Assembly: GCA_017395245.1 (NCBI GenBank)
Contig: JAFPVR010000085.1
Span: 1-45,766 of the forward strand
Direction: 5' to 3'
DNA: 45,766 nucleotides
Source: Bacteroidales bacterium
GTDB taxonomy: Bacteria; Bacteroidota; Bacteroidia; Bacteroidales; WCHB1-69
The notes beneath the pieces were generated by a model, which was given only the letters and a program-made list of their open reading frames with translations, was not told where the DNA came from and did not search any database. Below, piece by piece: positions 32,881 to 43,300 of the stretch. The position numbers and the translations under genes were made by a program. The stretch's first letter is position 1. Each line of letters begins with the position of its first letter.

Positions 32881-33459
32881 ATGGCAAAGAAAATCCTCTA
32901 TATCCACGGTTTCAACTCTGCGGGCGGCGGGCACAAGGCCCAGGAACTGCAGAAAATGTTCCCCGACTGGCAGGTGCTGTCGCCCACGTTCGACTACAAA
33001 GACCCCGCCGGCGTGCAGAAGAAGCTCGACTCGCTCGTGCGCACGCAGCGTGTGAACGCCGTCATGGGCACCTCCCTCGGCGGCTTCTTCGCCATCTACT
33101 GCGCCAAGAAGCACAAGCTCCCCGCCATGGTCATCAACCCCACCATCCGGCCTTCGGAGACACTGGCCAAGCACCTCGGCAAGCAGAAGAACTACGTCAC
33201 GAAGGAGGAGTACCAGTTCACCGCCAGTGACCTCGCCAAGTTCGCCGACTTCGAGGGCAAGGTCTTCGACAAGCTGCCCTGCGACGACACGCTCCTCCAC
33301 TTCGCCCTCTCCACCGACGACGAGCTCCTCGGCGACCACCATTACCTCGAACAGAAGTTTCCCAACTGTCAGGATTTCAATTATTTCGACCAGCAGGGAC
33401 ACCGATTCGCGGGGGTGAAGATATTGAAGCCGATTATTGAGAGGACGATGGGGCGTTAG
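32881..33459 (+). CDS. YqiA/UPF0227-like esterase
   Basis: This 192-residue small alpha/beta hydrolase has the UPF0227 opening ILYIHGFNSAGGGHKAQEL, nucleophile elbow GTSLGG (near Ser65), VINPTIRPSE after it, and the catalytic histidine in the C-terminal DQQGHRF. YqiA of E. coli is a short-chain acyl esterase of unclear physiological role. Strong GC bias in third codon positions compared with neighbours suggests good expression. The TAG stop opens a seven-unit heptad tract. Confidence 0.88.
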   Translation: MAKKILYIHGFNSAGGGHKAQELQKMFPDWQVLSPTFDYKDPAGVQKKLDSLVRTQRVNAVMGTSLGGFFAIYCAKKHKLPAMVINPTIRPSETLAKHLGKQKNYVTKEEYQFTASDLAKFADFEGKVFDKLPCDDTLLHFALSTDDELLGDHHYLEQKFPNCQDFNYFDQQGHRFAGVKILKPIIERTMGR

Positions 33460-33504
33460 CAGTTAGTAGTTAGCAGTTAGTAGTTAGTAGTTAGTAGTTA
33501 GTAG
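33456..33504 (+). repeat. Seven-unit heptad tract (TTAGTAG)
   Basis: TTAGCAG, TTAGTAG, TTAGCAG, TTAGTAG four times. The TAG stop (33457-33459) of the YqiA-like gene lies in the first unit. Confidence 0.93.
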
Positions 33505-33527
33505 TTGGCCCCACGCTGCGGCTGTCC

Positions 33528-34664
33528 TTATATCTTTTGCTGCCGTTGTAGCCACAGCTGAAGCACCGGGTCTGATATATAGAGGCCGTCTTGGCGCAGA
33601 TCTATGAAGTCTTTTTCTATTAAGGTCTTCTGCATCCTGCTTACATTGGATTTTGTCCCAAGTTGGAACTTCTCCAATATTTCCTGCGATGCAAAACCAG
33701 AATGTTGTCCTGCTATAATAGCGCGGAGAAAATTCATCTGGAAGCTGGTGAGAGCCCTCGTCTGCTCCAAAAACAGAGGAGTACATTGTATCATCAGGTC
33801 TTCAACTCCCTGCTCGAATTCAGCATCCGTGACTTCTTTTTCAGTGTTGAGCATCACATTCCAAGCCAACTGCTGCACGTAGGATGATTGATTCTGCACG
33901 ATTTCGCAGATTCGAGTCACGTATTGTGCATCAATGGAAAGGCCTTTCTCCTTGAACTTCCGTTGTATAAAGGGAGTCCAGTCGGCTGTCGGGATAGGTT
34001 GCAAATAGTTCAACTCCCCGAACTGGTATAACGGCATACGCTTGTTTTGGAAAAGATTGGTCATCATGTGCTGACGGCTTCCGAACAAACAATAGGAGAC
34101 GTGTTTCTGGTGCTGCCAAGCACCACGCATCCGCTTTTGTACATCCAGAGTGTCGGGCCAATCACCCACCTGCTGGAATTCATCGATGCAGATTACGATG
34201 TGTTTCCCAATATGTTGCGCAAGAATTTCAGGCAGGTTGAGTATCTCTTCGGGCTTATACTCCTTCGGGGTGATTCCTAATGAGATGGAATAGTCTGTTG
34301 TCGGGTCTGGACTGAACGAGATTTTGGGTGTCAGTCGGACCAGAAAGCGTTTGATGTTTTCTATGGCGATCTCCATCTTGGATGAGGTTTGTTTCAACAA
34401 GGCGACGGCAAACTTGTTGTAGAAGTCGTATTCCGATCGACAATCGTAAATGTCAATGTATACGGTATGGACAATTTTTCTGTCCACCTCTTGTTGCACT
34501 TTTTTAACGAGTGATGTCTTGCCCATGCGACGGGGCGAAATAAGGATGACATTAAGCCCGTTCTCGAAATTCACTTTTAGTCTGCGAGTCTCCTTTTCCC
34601 TGTCCGTAAAATTGTTTCCGCTTACTGAAACACCATAGATAAAAGACCTCTCTATTTCTTTCAT
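33528..34664 (-). CDS. AAA+ ATPase with C-terminal winged-helix-like domain (archaeal-type ATPase family)
   Basis: This 378-residue STAND-like ATPase has Walker A SPRRMGKTSL (near 43-52), Walker B HIVICIDEFQQV (near 161-172) and a sensor region FGSRQHMM. The C-terminal third (FQMNFLRAIIAGQHSGF ... SNVSRMQKTLIEKDFIDL) looks like a winged helix. Members are common, often scattered and variable between strains, and no biochemical role is firmly known to me. A perfect 16-bp inverted repeat sits between its promoter box and its start, suggesting self-regulation. Confidence 0.9.
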   Translation of the reverse strand: MKEIERSFIYGVSVSGNNFTDREKETRRLKVNFENGLNVILISPRRMGKTSLVKKVQQEVDRKIVHTVYIDIYDCRSEYDFYNKFAVALLKQTSSKMEIAIENIKRFLVRLTPKISFSPDPTTDYSISLGITPKEYKPEEILNLPEILAQHIGKHIVICIDEFQQVGDWPDTLDVQKRMRGAWQHQKHVSYCLFGSRQHMMTNLFQNKRMPLYQFGELNYLQPIPTADWTPFIQRKFKEKGLSIDAQYVTRICEIVQNQSSYVQQLAWNVMLNTEKEVTDAEFEQGVEDLMIQCTPLFLEQTRALTSFQMNFLRAIIAGQHSGFASQEILEKFQLGTKSNVSRMQKTLIEKDFIDLRQDGLYISDPVLQLWLQRQQKI

Positions 34665-34701
34665 AACAACTGTAAAATATTGTAAACAAACGCCTTAATA
34701 G

Positions 34702-34749
34702 GTTCACTACTTAGTGGACCACCGATTAGTGGACCACTAAGTAGTGAAC
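34702..34749 (-). promoter_or_regulatory. Operator-like inverted repeat upstream of the AAA ATPase
   Basis: GTTCACTACTTAGTGG (34702-34717) pairs exactly with CCACTAAGTAGTGAAC (34734-34749). Inside, TTAGTGGACCAC is a 15-bp-spaced direct repeat. It begins 13 nt downstream of the -7 box and ends about 38 nt before the start, the place for a repressor site or a leader hairpin. Confidence 0.75.
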
Positions 34750-34762
34750 TTGTATTTCGCCG

Positions 34763-34770
34763 CAAAAATA
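34763..34770 (-). promoter_or_regulatory. Promoter -7 box of the AAA ATPase gene
   Basis: CAAAAATA on the plus strand reads TATTTTTG on the minus strand, about 98 nt before the start, an unusually long leader for this window. Confidence 0.65.
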
Positions 34771-34823
34771 CAAAAACATTTAATCGGTTCAATTTGTTTC
34801 TACAATATTTTTTCTACGAAAAA

Positions 34824-34857
34824 AAATGGTCGTCACCAGCACTGGCAACGACCATTT
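34824..34857 (-). terminator. Rho-independent terminator of the first T9SS giant gene
   Basis: AAATGGTCGT (34824-34833) pairs with ACGACCATTT (34848-34857) and has an inner CCAG/CTGG stem. In gene sense it is followed by eight Ts, 8 nt after the stop codon. Confidence 0.9.
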
Positions 34858-34865
34858 ATAATTCA

Positions 34866-37800
34866 TCATTTCTTCACGAACGCCTTCGTCACCACTCCCT
34901 CCTCCGTCGCAACGCGCACGAAATACATGCCCGCAGCGAGATCCGAAACATTGATGCGGGTCTGTAGGGGCGAATGATTATTCGCCCCTACCACGGCGCG
35001 AACCACCTTCCCGTAAACGTCCACGACCTCCACGGACATCCCATCGCCCTGTACATTGTTCATTGTACATTGTACATTGATGAAGTCTCCCGCCGGATTC
35101 GGATAAACCCTTACGTAACTGTTATAATCCACAATGCCTGTCGAGTCAACATGGGTGGTCTTGCCGAGCACAACGGGCGTCCAGTCGCTGGTTTGAACGC
35201 CGCAGACCGATTGTACTTGTATCTGATATTCGGTGTTGGGTTGCAAGTCGGTGATGAGGTAGGAGGTCGCGTAGGAGACGTCGGAGCTCATCTCGCCGCT
35301 GCCGGCGCGGTACTGTATATTCCACTGCTCCGCGTCGCCGGTCTCGGTCCATTCGATGGAAAGGGTGTTCTCCGTTGAATCAGTGACGTGCAGGTTGGTG
35401 GGCGCGGGGCAGGGACCCTGCTCCGTTGCGAAGGTGATTTCCGAACCGTAATAGACGGCGGTGTCCGTGGCGACAAACGCCCGCATCACATACTGCGTGG
35501 AGTGTTGCAAGTCCGTAACGATATAAACCATCGGATTTTCCGCCACATTCACGGAATGGCTGTAGCTTCCACTGGAGAGTATCTTCCACTCAAATCCCTG
35601 GTTGATAATCGGTTGGTTGCCCAAATCGACGATATGACCGTGGAATGTGGCATTCGTCTGCCCAATCTGCGACACGGAATCGGTGACCACCACCGGCGGC
35701 ACCACCGGACAATCGGCGGTGAAAGCGTAGAGAGTGGTGTCAGGATAGTGGTTGAACAATTCATCGATTTGATACAGCGTGGTCCCTTCCGGACTTTGGA
35801 AGATGAACCCGCACTGGTTGAACATGTTGCCGTTGTCCCAAACCAGTTGGACATTTGCCCCGTGGCATAGCATCAACGGGATGGTGTCGTAGGACATCGT
35901 ACCGTGCTGACCGACATGGTCAACAGCCGCCAGGTCCGCAATCTGCACGCCATTCTGTCTTACATACAAGTGCCCGCCGCTCCAGCCGTCGCCGTAGGTG
36001 TCGGTCAGAATGAGCGTGTATTCGCACTGGTCAGCCACCTCGCAGGAGGGCGTGTAGAACGACAGCATCTCATAGTTGGAAACATCCCCGTTGCCGCAGT
36101 CGGCCTGCACACGCACAAAATACTCGGTCTCAGGCTGCAGGCTCGTTAAAGTGAAAGACGGGCTGTTCACCGCGTTGGAAGTCCACGAGGTGGCACTGGC
36201 CTCCTTGTAATCGACATTCCAGGCGGTCTCCACATTGCCCGGGGCCCACGCAAACGTCGCCGATGTTGGATGCATCTCCGTGATTGCCAAATTGTTCACG
36301 GGGTCGCAATTGTTGCTGTGCACGGAAACATTGTAGATGATGGCACCCGGCTGGTTGAAGACGGCGTTGTCGTTCGTCCAGGCAAAGGCCACCTTGATGG
36401 CGGAGTTCGCATCCGGGTTGTAATACGGGTTAGCCATAATGGCCGTAATATGCACGACATTGCCATTGGTCATGTTGAAAATATAAGGATACTGCTGATT
36501 TCCGGTGAGCGGTTTGTAGTTAGTGAAGTCAAAGCTGTACCCAGACCAATTTATGTTGTACATTATGTACAGCGGATACGAAGCGCTGTTTGACATAGCC
36601 GTGGAGGCCGCGTACTCCACCGTAGGATTAGAGAGGAGCAGTTTCATGAAATCGTACCGGCTCTCGCCCCCGACCTTTACATCGAACTCGATGGAGATTT
36701 CGGGGTTTGTGCCAATGCGGAAGATCTTCTCGGCAGTCACCGTGGACTGGCCGTTGCCATAGTTGGGCGTCACGCCGTTGTTGGAGATGAACAGCCCATA
36801 GTCGGCATCGGCTGTGGTATCGACCTGCCCCACCATCCATCGGTTGTTGCATGAGCCGTTGTTGAGCCCCCAGTCTTGGTCGTAAGAAGGCGAAAAATCG
36901 GTGTAGTAAGGCAGATCCTCAATGCCCAACGGGGTGGAGAAACTCACCGACTTCCAAGCCGAACCCGAACACACGGAAGATACCTGCACCTGGTAGTTCT
37001 TGCTGCCTTGCAGTCCGTCGAAAATGTAGAATTGGTCGTAGGTGGTGTCGTAGTAAACCCAAGTGGTGTCGGGCAGAATGCGGTAGCGGATCGCGTAGCC
37101 GTTGTCGGAGAATCCCACCCAGGAAATGGTGGCAGAATCGGTGGTGATACCATCCGCAGTCAGGTAATAGATCGGCGGGCATTCGGGACCGTTGAAAACG
37201 GAAATGTCATCCACCGTGATGGTGCCGCCGCCGGCCTCCTTGGCGAAGAAGGCAAGTTGGATGTAGTCGGAGCCTGACGGAAGCGGTATCGAGTCGTTTT
37301 GCAACGCGGAGGCCGACTGCGTGAACAGCGCCCGTCTGTGCCAGCCGCCCATGGCACTTGTCCGATAATAGACGCCGAAGTCATCGGCATTGTTGGAGCC
37401 GTTGTTGGACGAATGCTTGACGGACACGTATGGGCGCGTCACCGCCGAGATGTCGAATACCGAAGACGTTATCCCGCAGGTGTCTGTCCCGGGGTAGATG
37501 TGGTTGTGGTAGAGCTTTCCGTTCGTCCATGTCCACGAGTGCCACGGATTGGTGTTCAGTGCCCAGCATTCCGGCGCTGCAGGAAAGGTTTCCAAGAACG
37601 GCTGCGCATCGGTGACAACCTCTATCGCGCAACCCGAGATAAAGCTGATGTTCCGCCATTCGGCCGTGTCGGAGCTGCAGTTGGTTGCCACGCGCACATC
37701 GTAGAGGGTGTGTTCCTGTAGTCCCGTGAGCATCGCGAAGGTGTCTGTCACGGTCATCGAAACAACCCCGGGATCCGTCCAGGCGAGGGTCTGCGGCTTG

Positions 37801-40067
37801 TACTGCAGCATGTATGTGGCCGACGGCTCGTAGGAAGTCCACGTGACCATCGCCGTGTCCATGAAGGTGCCGGCGACCATGAGGTCATAGACGGCCTCGC
37901 ACGCGGGTTGCCACACATGCACATTGGAGACGATGGCACCGGGCTGTGTGCCGGAACTGTAGTTGTTGTGCCACGCGAACACTAACTTCGCCACGCCGTT
38001 CGGGGTAATGTTCGCTAACTCCATGCTGACATGGATTACATTGCCGTTAGTGAGGTTCAGCTTGTAAGGGTAGTTCGGACTGCCTGTCTGCCCCACATAA
38101 TCGATGAAACTAAGCGCATTTGTCGTGTAGTAGATTTGGCTGTAGTCCGGGCTGCCCGTGGAGGCGGGAAACTCCACGCTGTCGGGAGCCCAGAAGACTT
38201 TCAGGTAGTCATTGGTGGACTCGCCGCCTGCCTGCACGTCAAATTCGAGATAGACCGTGGGACCGCCGCTCGTATGGAAAGTCTTATACGCACAAACGTT
38301 CGTGGTGGCGGAGACATTATAGCCCGCCGTCGTGGCGTAATTCTGCGCGATGAAAAGGGCATTGTTGAGCGTGCCCACTCCAGGGGCACCCATCGTCCAA
38401 TGGTTGCCGCAGTTACCGTTGTCCAACACCCACGACTGGTCAGAAGTGTCCGCAAAATCCGTGGAATAAGGAAGATCCACCGGCGCCATGCCTGTGGTGA
38501 ACGTTCCCTGTATGTAATAAGCTTCCGTGGTATCGCAAAGGGTGGCGACCTCCACGATATAAGAGGTCAGCGACTCCAAACTGGGCAGGGTCACCTCCTC
38601 CGTCACCACTACGCCGTAATTGGTCCACGCTGTGTCGGAGGCCTTCTTGCAGCGCACGACGTAGCTGTAGCTGGGAGCCCCGATCCAAGTGACGACTACA
38701 TCGCCGTTATTGTCCGTTCCCGCACTCACCACCTCCGAGACCACCGGACAGGCAGGCCCGTCATACACGCTGATATTGTCGAACTGGGCCCGCGTGTTAT
38801 AGGCGCTCCCCACTCCCTCGAAGGCGAGTTGGAGCGTGGAGGAGTTGGAGGGCAGCGACAGCGAGTCTGTCACCCAGGTTGTCGTGGGTGTGACGTAAGT
38901 CCCTAACTTGTGCCAGGAATCCTGCGCATTGTCCCGGTAATAGACGGCCACATCCTTGTGATAGCCTTGGAAATCCGGCTGGTAGTGGGAAAAACGCAAG
39001 TACGGATGCGCTAACCCCGAGGCGTCAATCACCGGCGAGACCGCCAAAATAGGGCTAAAGGAATTATATGATGTGGTGTAAATATACCCGCTCTGATAGG
39101 TGAAGAAGTTGTTGTCCCACGACCAGCAATTGGCGTCCGTGGCGAATGTCTCCACGAAGGGTGTAGGATAGGTCATGCACGGCGTGACAAAGTGGAACGC
39201 TTCCGACAAGGCGGAGGCGTGGCCGTCACAAATCCGGGCCATCCAGGCCACGTAGGGTGTGTTCGGCATCAACCCCGTCACCGCGTAGGAGCTGCCCGTG
39301 ACCGTGTCATAGACATTGTCAGGATAGGTTCCGGACTCAGGCCGATAGACAATCAGGAAAGTGTCTGCGGGCGAACCCTGCCAATAGAATGTCACTGCGG
39401 AAGTGTCTAACGAGAGGGTGAATGACGGAGGCCAGCAGTCTGATGCATAGACGGATACGTTGTCCACCGCTGCCGGCACCTGTGACGCTTGGGAGGCACT
39501 GTAGCCCCATGTGTAGAACTGTAGCGTCTTCACCCCGGACGCATAGCCCAAGTTCACGTGCCCGTGCCGCCAAGCGTTGTCATACAAGGCATAATCAAGA
39601 TGCTCGTTGGCATACGAGGGGGCTCCTGCGGGCATCAGGTCGGACGTGTCGCGGAGAAAGACTTTCATTCCGGCACTCTGATAGGCGTTAGGGGTACACC
39701 CCGATGCCTTCCAGTCGAATTCCAGATCGAAGGTTCCGCCTGCCCCGAAGTCAATGAGGCGTTCGGCGAACAGGTGGCAGTTCTCCCCCATCGAGATATA
39801 GCTCCCGGAAGTGTCCCGGCTGACATACAGCGAATAGTCGGCCGGGAGCCCCGTCACTGACGTGCCCGTGCCGATGACGAAGTGGTTGTAAAAGAGTGTG
39901 GAGGCCGGAGCCGGATACCGCGAGAAAATCCAGTGCGCGTTCTCGCCTTGGTTGCTGAAGTCGCAGGTGTATGGCACCGTGGCCGGGATCTGCTGCAGGC
40001 TGTCTATCTGTGCCTGCGCCGCCCCGCAGAGCAGCATTGCGATGAGGAGGGTGGAGAGTTTTTTCAT
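34866..40067 (-). CDS. Large secreted adhesin-like protein, T9SS substrate, paralogue 1
   Basis: This 1733-residue protein has a signal peptide (KKLSTLLIAMLLCGAAQA) and is built of alternating choice-of-anchor-J/MAM-like jelly-roll modules (WSWDNNFFTYQSG, LRFSHYQPDFQGYHKDVAVY) and fibronectin type III modules (VTWIGAPSYSYVVRCKK, TSATFAWAPGNVETAW). A module near residue 1390 carries ILTDTYGDGWSGGHLYVRQ. The C-terminus is a T9SS sorting domain from VRVYPNPAGDF to AFVKK. It should be moved across the outer membrane and attached to the cell surface. Inside the sorting domain lie a 28-bp palindrome (34964-34991) and a heptad tract (35050-35077), both in frame. Its paralogue lies immediately upstream in the same orientation. 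Confidence 0.93.
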   Translation of the reverse strand: MKKLSTLLIAMLLCGAAQAQIDSLQQIPATVPYTCDFSNQGENAHWIFSRYPAPASTLFYNHFVIGTGTSVTGLPADYSLYVSRDTSGSYISMGENCHLFAERLIDFGAGGTFDLEFDWKASGCTPNAYQSAGMKVFLRDTSDLMPAGAPSYANEHLDYALYDNAWRHGHVNLGYASGVKTLQFYTWGYSASQASQVPAAVDNVSVYASDCWPPSFTLSLDTSAVTFYWQGSPADTFLIVYRPESGTYPDNVYDTVTGSSYAVTGLMPNTPYVAWMARICDGHASALSEAFHFVTPCMTYPTPFVETFATDANCWSWDNNFFTYQSGYIYTTSYNSFSPILAVSPVIDASGLAHPYLRFSHYQPDFQGYHKDVAVYYRDNAQDSWHKLGTYVTPTTTWVTDSLSLPSNSSTLQLAFEGVGSAYNTRAQFDNISVYDGPACPVVSEVVSAGTDNNGDVVVTWIGAPSYSYVVRCKKASDTAWTNYGVVVTEEVTLPSLESLTSYIVEVATLCDTTEAYYIQGTFTTGMAPVDLPYSTDFADTSDQSWVLDNGNCGNHWTMGAPGVGTLNNALFIAQNYATTAGYNVSATTNVCAYKTFHTSGGPTVYLEFDVQAGGESTNDYLKVFWAPDSVEFPASTGSPDYSQIYYTTNALSFIDYVGQTGSPNYPYKLNLTNGNVIHVSMELANITPNGVAKLVFAWHNNYSSGTQPGAIVSNVHVWQPACEAVYDLMVAGTFMDTAMVTWTSYEPSATYMLQYKPQTLAWTDPGVVSMTVTDTFAMLTGLQEHTLYDVRVATNCSSDTAEWRNISFISGCAIEVVTDAQPFLETFPAAPECWALNTNPWHSWTWTNGKLYHNHIYPGTDTCGITSSVFDISAVTRPYVSVKHSSNNGSNNADDFGVYYRTSAMGGWHRRALFTQSASALQNDSIPLPSGSDYIQLAFFAKEAGGGTITVDDISVFNGPECPPIYYLTADGITTDSATISWVGFSDNGYAIRYRILPDTTWVYYDTTYDQFYIFDGLQGSKNYQVQVSSVCSGSAWKSVSFSTPLGIEDLPYYTDFSPSYDQDWGLNNGSCNNRWMVGQVDTTADADYGLFISNNGVTPNYGNGQSTVTAEKIFRIGTNPEISIEFDVKVGGESRYDFMKLLLSNPTVEYAASTAMSNSASYPLYIMYNINWSGYSFDFTNYKPLTGNQQYPYIFNMTNGNVVHITAIMANPYYNPDANSAIKVAFAWTNDNAVFNQPGAIIYNVSVHSNNCDPVNNLAITEMHPTSATFAWAPGNVETAWNVDYKEASATSWTSNAVNSPSFTLTSLQPETEYFVRVQADCGNGDVSNYEMLSFYTPSCEVADQCEYTLILTDTYGDGWSGGHLYVRQNGVQIADLAAVDHVGQHGTMSYDTIPLMLCHGANVQLVWDNGNMFNQCGFIFQSPEGTTLYQIDELFNHYPDTTLYAFTADCPVVPPVVVTDSVSQIGQTNATFHGHIVDLGNQPIINQGFEWKILSSGSYSHSVNVAENPMVYIVTDLQHSTQYVMRAFVATDTAVYYGSEITFATEQGPCPAPTNLHVTDSTENTLSIEWTETGDAEQWNIQYRAGSGEMSSDVSYATSYLITDLQPNTEYQIQVQSVCGVQTSDWTPVVLGKTTHVDSTGIVDYNSYVRVYPNPAGDFINVQCTMNNVQGDGMSVEVVDVYGKVVRAVVGANNHSPLQTRINVSDLAAGMYFVRVATEEGVVTKAFVKK
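34964..34991. repeat. 28-bp palindrome inside the T9SS sorting domain (paralogue 1)
   Basis: Arms GTAGGGGCG and CGCCCCTAC; core AATGATTATT. In frame it encodes about VGANNHSPLQ. The same position in paralogue 2 has a different palindrome. Confidence 0.88.
35050..35077. repeat. 28-bp heptad tract inside the T9SS sorting domain (paralogue 1)
   Basis: TGTACAT, TGTTCAT, TGTACAT, TGTACAT; encodes NVQCTMNNVQ in the minus-strand frame. It is identical in paralogue 2 at 40562-40589. Confidence 0.9.
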
Positions 40068-40096
40068 ATTGTTAGGGTTTTATGTTTCTTCATACG

Positions 40097-40197
40097 CACC
40101 ACACTGCGGCTTCGCCTTGTGAGCACCACACTGCGCTTCGCCTTGTGTGGTGTTAATTGCGCTTCGCGCGTGTTGTCTCTTCGAGACTGCTCAAGGA
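40097..40197 (-). repeat. GNA triple-hairpin element A, copy 5, with partial duplication
   Basis: In gene sense: hairpin 1 GTCTC-GAA-GAGAC (40175-40187, compensatory change); hairpin 2 GCGC-GAA-GCGC (40159-40169); hairpin 3 CACCACAC/GTGTGGTG (40145-40152 with 40124-40131, compensatory change from CCCC/GGGG). A second hairpin-3 half is at 40097-40122. It lies in the leader of paralogue 1. Confidence 0.88.
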
Positions 40198-40317
40198 AGA
40201 TATTCTTTCTTTTACTATGGTAGTATGACGAAATTCTCCTGAAATTGTTGCAGGAAAAATGTGTTTTTTATATATTGTTGATAACCAATGTATTATGTTG
40301 ATTTTCGCTGCGTTAGC

Positions 40318-40348
40318 AAAAAGGGGAACCCTCCCGAGCTCCCCTTTC
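40318..40348 (-). terminator. Rho-independent terminator of the second T9SS giant gene
   Basis: AAAGGGGA (40320-40327) pairs with TCCCCTTT (40340-40347), followed in gene sense by a T-run. It lies about 27 nt past the stop. The remaining gap 40068-40374 holds only element A copy 5 and no clear -7 box. Confidence 0.8.
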
Positions 40349-40374
40349 ATCGTTCGTTCAATATTCACCAATTC

Positions 40375-43300
40375 CTATTTCTTGACGAACGGTTTGGTAA
40401 TCACCCCCTCCTCCGTCGCTACGCGCACGAAATAGACGCCTGCGGCGAGGCCTGAAACGTTGATTCGAATCGGTAGAGACGTTGCGCGCAACGTCTCTAC
40501 ACCAACGGCGCGAACTACCTTCCCGTAAACATCCACGACCTCCACGGACATCCCATCGCCCTGTACATTGTTCATTGTACATTGTACATTAATGAAGTCT
40601 CCCGCCGGATTCGGGTAAACCCTCACATATCGGTCATAATCCACAATGCCGGTGGAGTCCACATGGGTGGTCTTGCCGAGTACCACCGGGGTCCACTCGC
40701 TGGTCTGGACACCGCAGACCGATTGTACTTGGATTTGATATTCGGTGTTCGGCTGTAAATCCGTGATGAGGTAGGAGGTCGCGTAGGAGACGTCGGAACT
40801 CATCTGGCCGCTGCCGGCACGGTACTGGATGTTCCACTGCTCCGCGTCGCCGGTCTCGGTCCACGCGATGGCGAGGGTGCTGGTTGACGAGTCGGTGACG
40901 TGGAGGTTGGTGGGCGCGGGGCAGGGCGGGACTTCCGGCTCCAATGTGGTGAAAGCGATATCGTTTCCATACACGGTATCAAAAGGAGTTGTCGCAAAAG
41001 CACGGTAATAATAGGTCGTGGCTGGAGAGAGTCCAGTGACCGGGGCCGCCATGGTGTCTCCGGACGCGCTTATGAGCGTGTAGCTACCATCGTAGAATTC
41101 GAAACCTTGCTCCAAAATTGGCAGATCCCCGTAGTCCGCAATATGGCCGTTCAGCACTGCTTCGGTCTGCGTGATGTCGCTTGCACTGTCGGAGACGACC
41201 ACAGGCAAGGCTAACTGGCAGTCTGCCGTGAAGGAGAACATCGTGGTGTCGCCCACCATAAATGGCAGACCGATTTGTTGATACATTTGCGTCCCGTCTG
41301 GACCCGTCAGTGTGATACCACATTGGTTAGTGTAACTGCCACCATCCCAAGACAGCTCCACAAAAGCGTTGTGGCAAAGGTCCACCCACACCGTGTCATA
41401 CGTGGTCACATTGCTCAAATGGTGGTTTACGGCTTGCAGATTGGCCACCACGATGCCATCTGAAATCACCCTCATCACGCCTCCGTCCCATCCGTTACCA
41501 TAACTGTCGGACAAGACAAACATGTACGGACACATATAGTCGCACAGCATAGTGGTAAACGTCGTGTTTGTTGGTATAGACTGGTCGTTGCCGCAGTCGG
41601 CATGCACACGCACGTCGTAATTTGTAGAGGGTGTCAGTCCGTTCAACGTACAAGCCGGTGTACCCGATACCTGCAGTTGGTTCCACGTCAAGGCCGAAGT
41701 CTCTTTGTATTCCAAGATCCAGTCAGTTTCGCCGCCGTTACCGGGAGTCCAAGAGACATAGGCAGAGGTGGAGAGCACATTGGAGACCGCTAACTGGCTC
41801 ACGGGCCCACACGTCGGGTTCCTCACCGAAATGTTCGTGATAATGGCGCCGGGTTGCGTCCCCCACATGTGGTCGTTCTTCCACAGGAACACAACTTTTG
41901 CCTGGTTACTGTTGGGATTATTCGCGACGGGGTTCGGCATAAATGCAGAAATATGAACAAAACCGCTACCTATTGTTTGCGACATGAAATAACCCGGGGA
42001 ATTGTAACTGGAGTAGGCGTTGTACCCCGAAAAATTGTATGCGTAGGTTGAATAACTGTTTTTCGCATATACAGGGTTGTTGTAATCGGGATTTGTGGAG
42101 GCGGGGTATTCAGATGACCCTGGTGCAACAAACAGCTTGATGAAATCATACGACCCCTCCCCAGCAATGCGGAGGTCAAATTCCACCAAAAGAGTGTCCA
42201 CATTGCTCACATCGAACAATTTCTCAGCCGTCACTACGGTGACAGCTGTATTGTCATAATGAGGCGAGACACCATCGTTTGTGATGAACAGCGCGTTGAT
42301 ATGGTTTGCATCGTCCACTTCGCCCATGGTCCAGTAGTTGATGCAACTGCTGTTGTTAATCCGCCACCCGCGATCGGAAGTCGGGGCGAAGTCCGTGTAA
42401 TAGGGCAAACTTACGGCCGTCAGCGTGGTGGATAGCTGTGTCGTGATCCAGTTCGGCTCGTTACAGTTACCTGAGACCTGGACCGAATAGGTGGTTGAAC
42501 TTTGCAGGTTGTTGATAACAAACATCGTGTCAGTCGTCGTGAGATACGTCCATATTGTGTCGGATATGTCTCGATAGCGCACAACAAAGCCGTTTTCGTT
42601 GCTTCCCTCCCAGGAGATGGCGGCGGCATTGGAGGTCACATCCAGAATCGTCAGGTTAGTCAGCGGCTCACACGACGGACCGTTATAGACGGAGACATAG
42701 TCGATGTCCACATAGCCCCAACTGTTGTTGGTGGCATAGAAAGCCAGCTGGATGTATGGGCCGCTGACGGGCAGCGGCAGTGAATCCGTAGCAGACGAGC
42801 CGCTGTATGACACAAGGTGCTGCCACGGATTTAAAGAACTGGTACGGTATGCCACTCCGAGAATCTGAGTGGATTGTGCATGAGTCAGCTTCAGGTAGGG
42901 AGTGGTGACCGCCGAGATGTCCATCAAGGGGGAATAGACTGGGCAGGTGTCCCCCATTGAAGTGCTTTCGTGATAGGAATGGTTGATATGCGAACTGTAA
43001 ATGCTGTGGTTCCATGCGTGGTTCGGGTTAACGGCCAAATTCCAGCAATCTGCCGTCCCATTGAAATCCATCACGTAGGGGGTGCTGTCGGTGACCACAA
43101 TGGAACAGGCGGTATTGAAAGAGGTGTAGCGCCAGTTTCCGAATCCCAGTACGCTCCCGCAGTTCACCCGCACTCGCACGTCGTAATCTGTTTCGGGAGT
43201 TAAATTATTCAGTATCAAAAAGTTGGTGTCGATAGTTGATGTCAATGCCGCGTTCCAATCCGTGTTATGGGGTTTGTATTCCACCACGAAGTTTTCAGAC

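Noticed and set aside
40153-40371. Small 72-residue minus-strand open frame between the giant genes
   Set aside because: It consists of the terminator region and the A-type repeat (its end reads SSLEETTRAKRN from the element), so it is not a credible gene.
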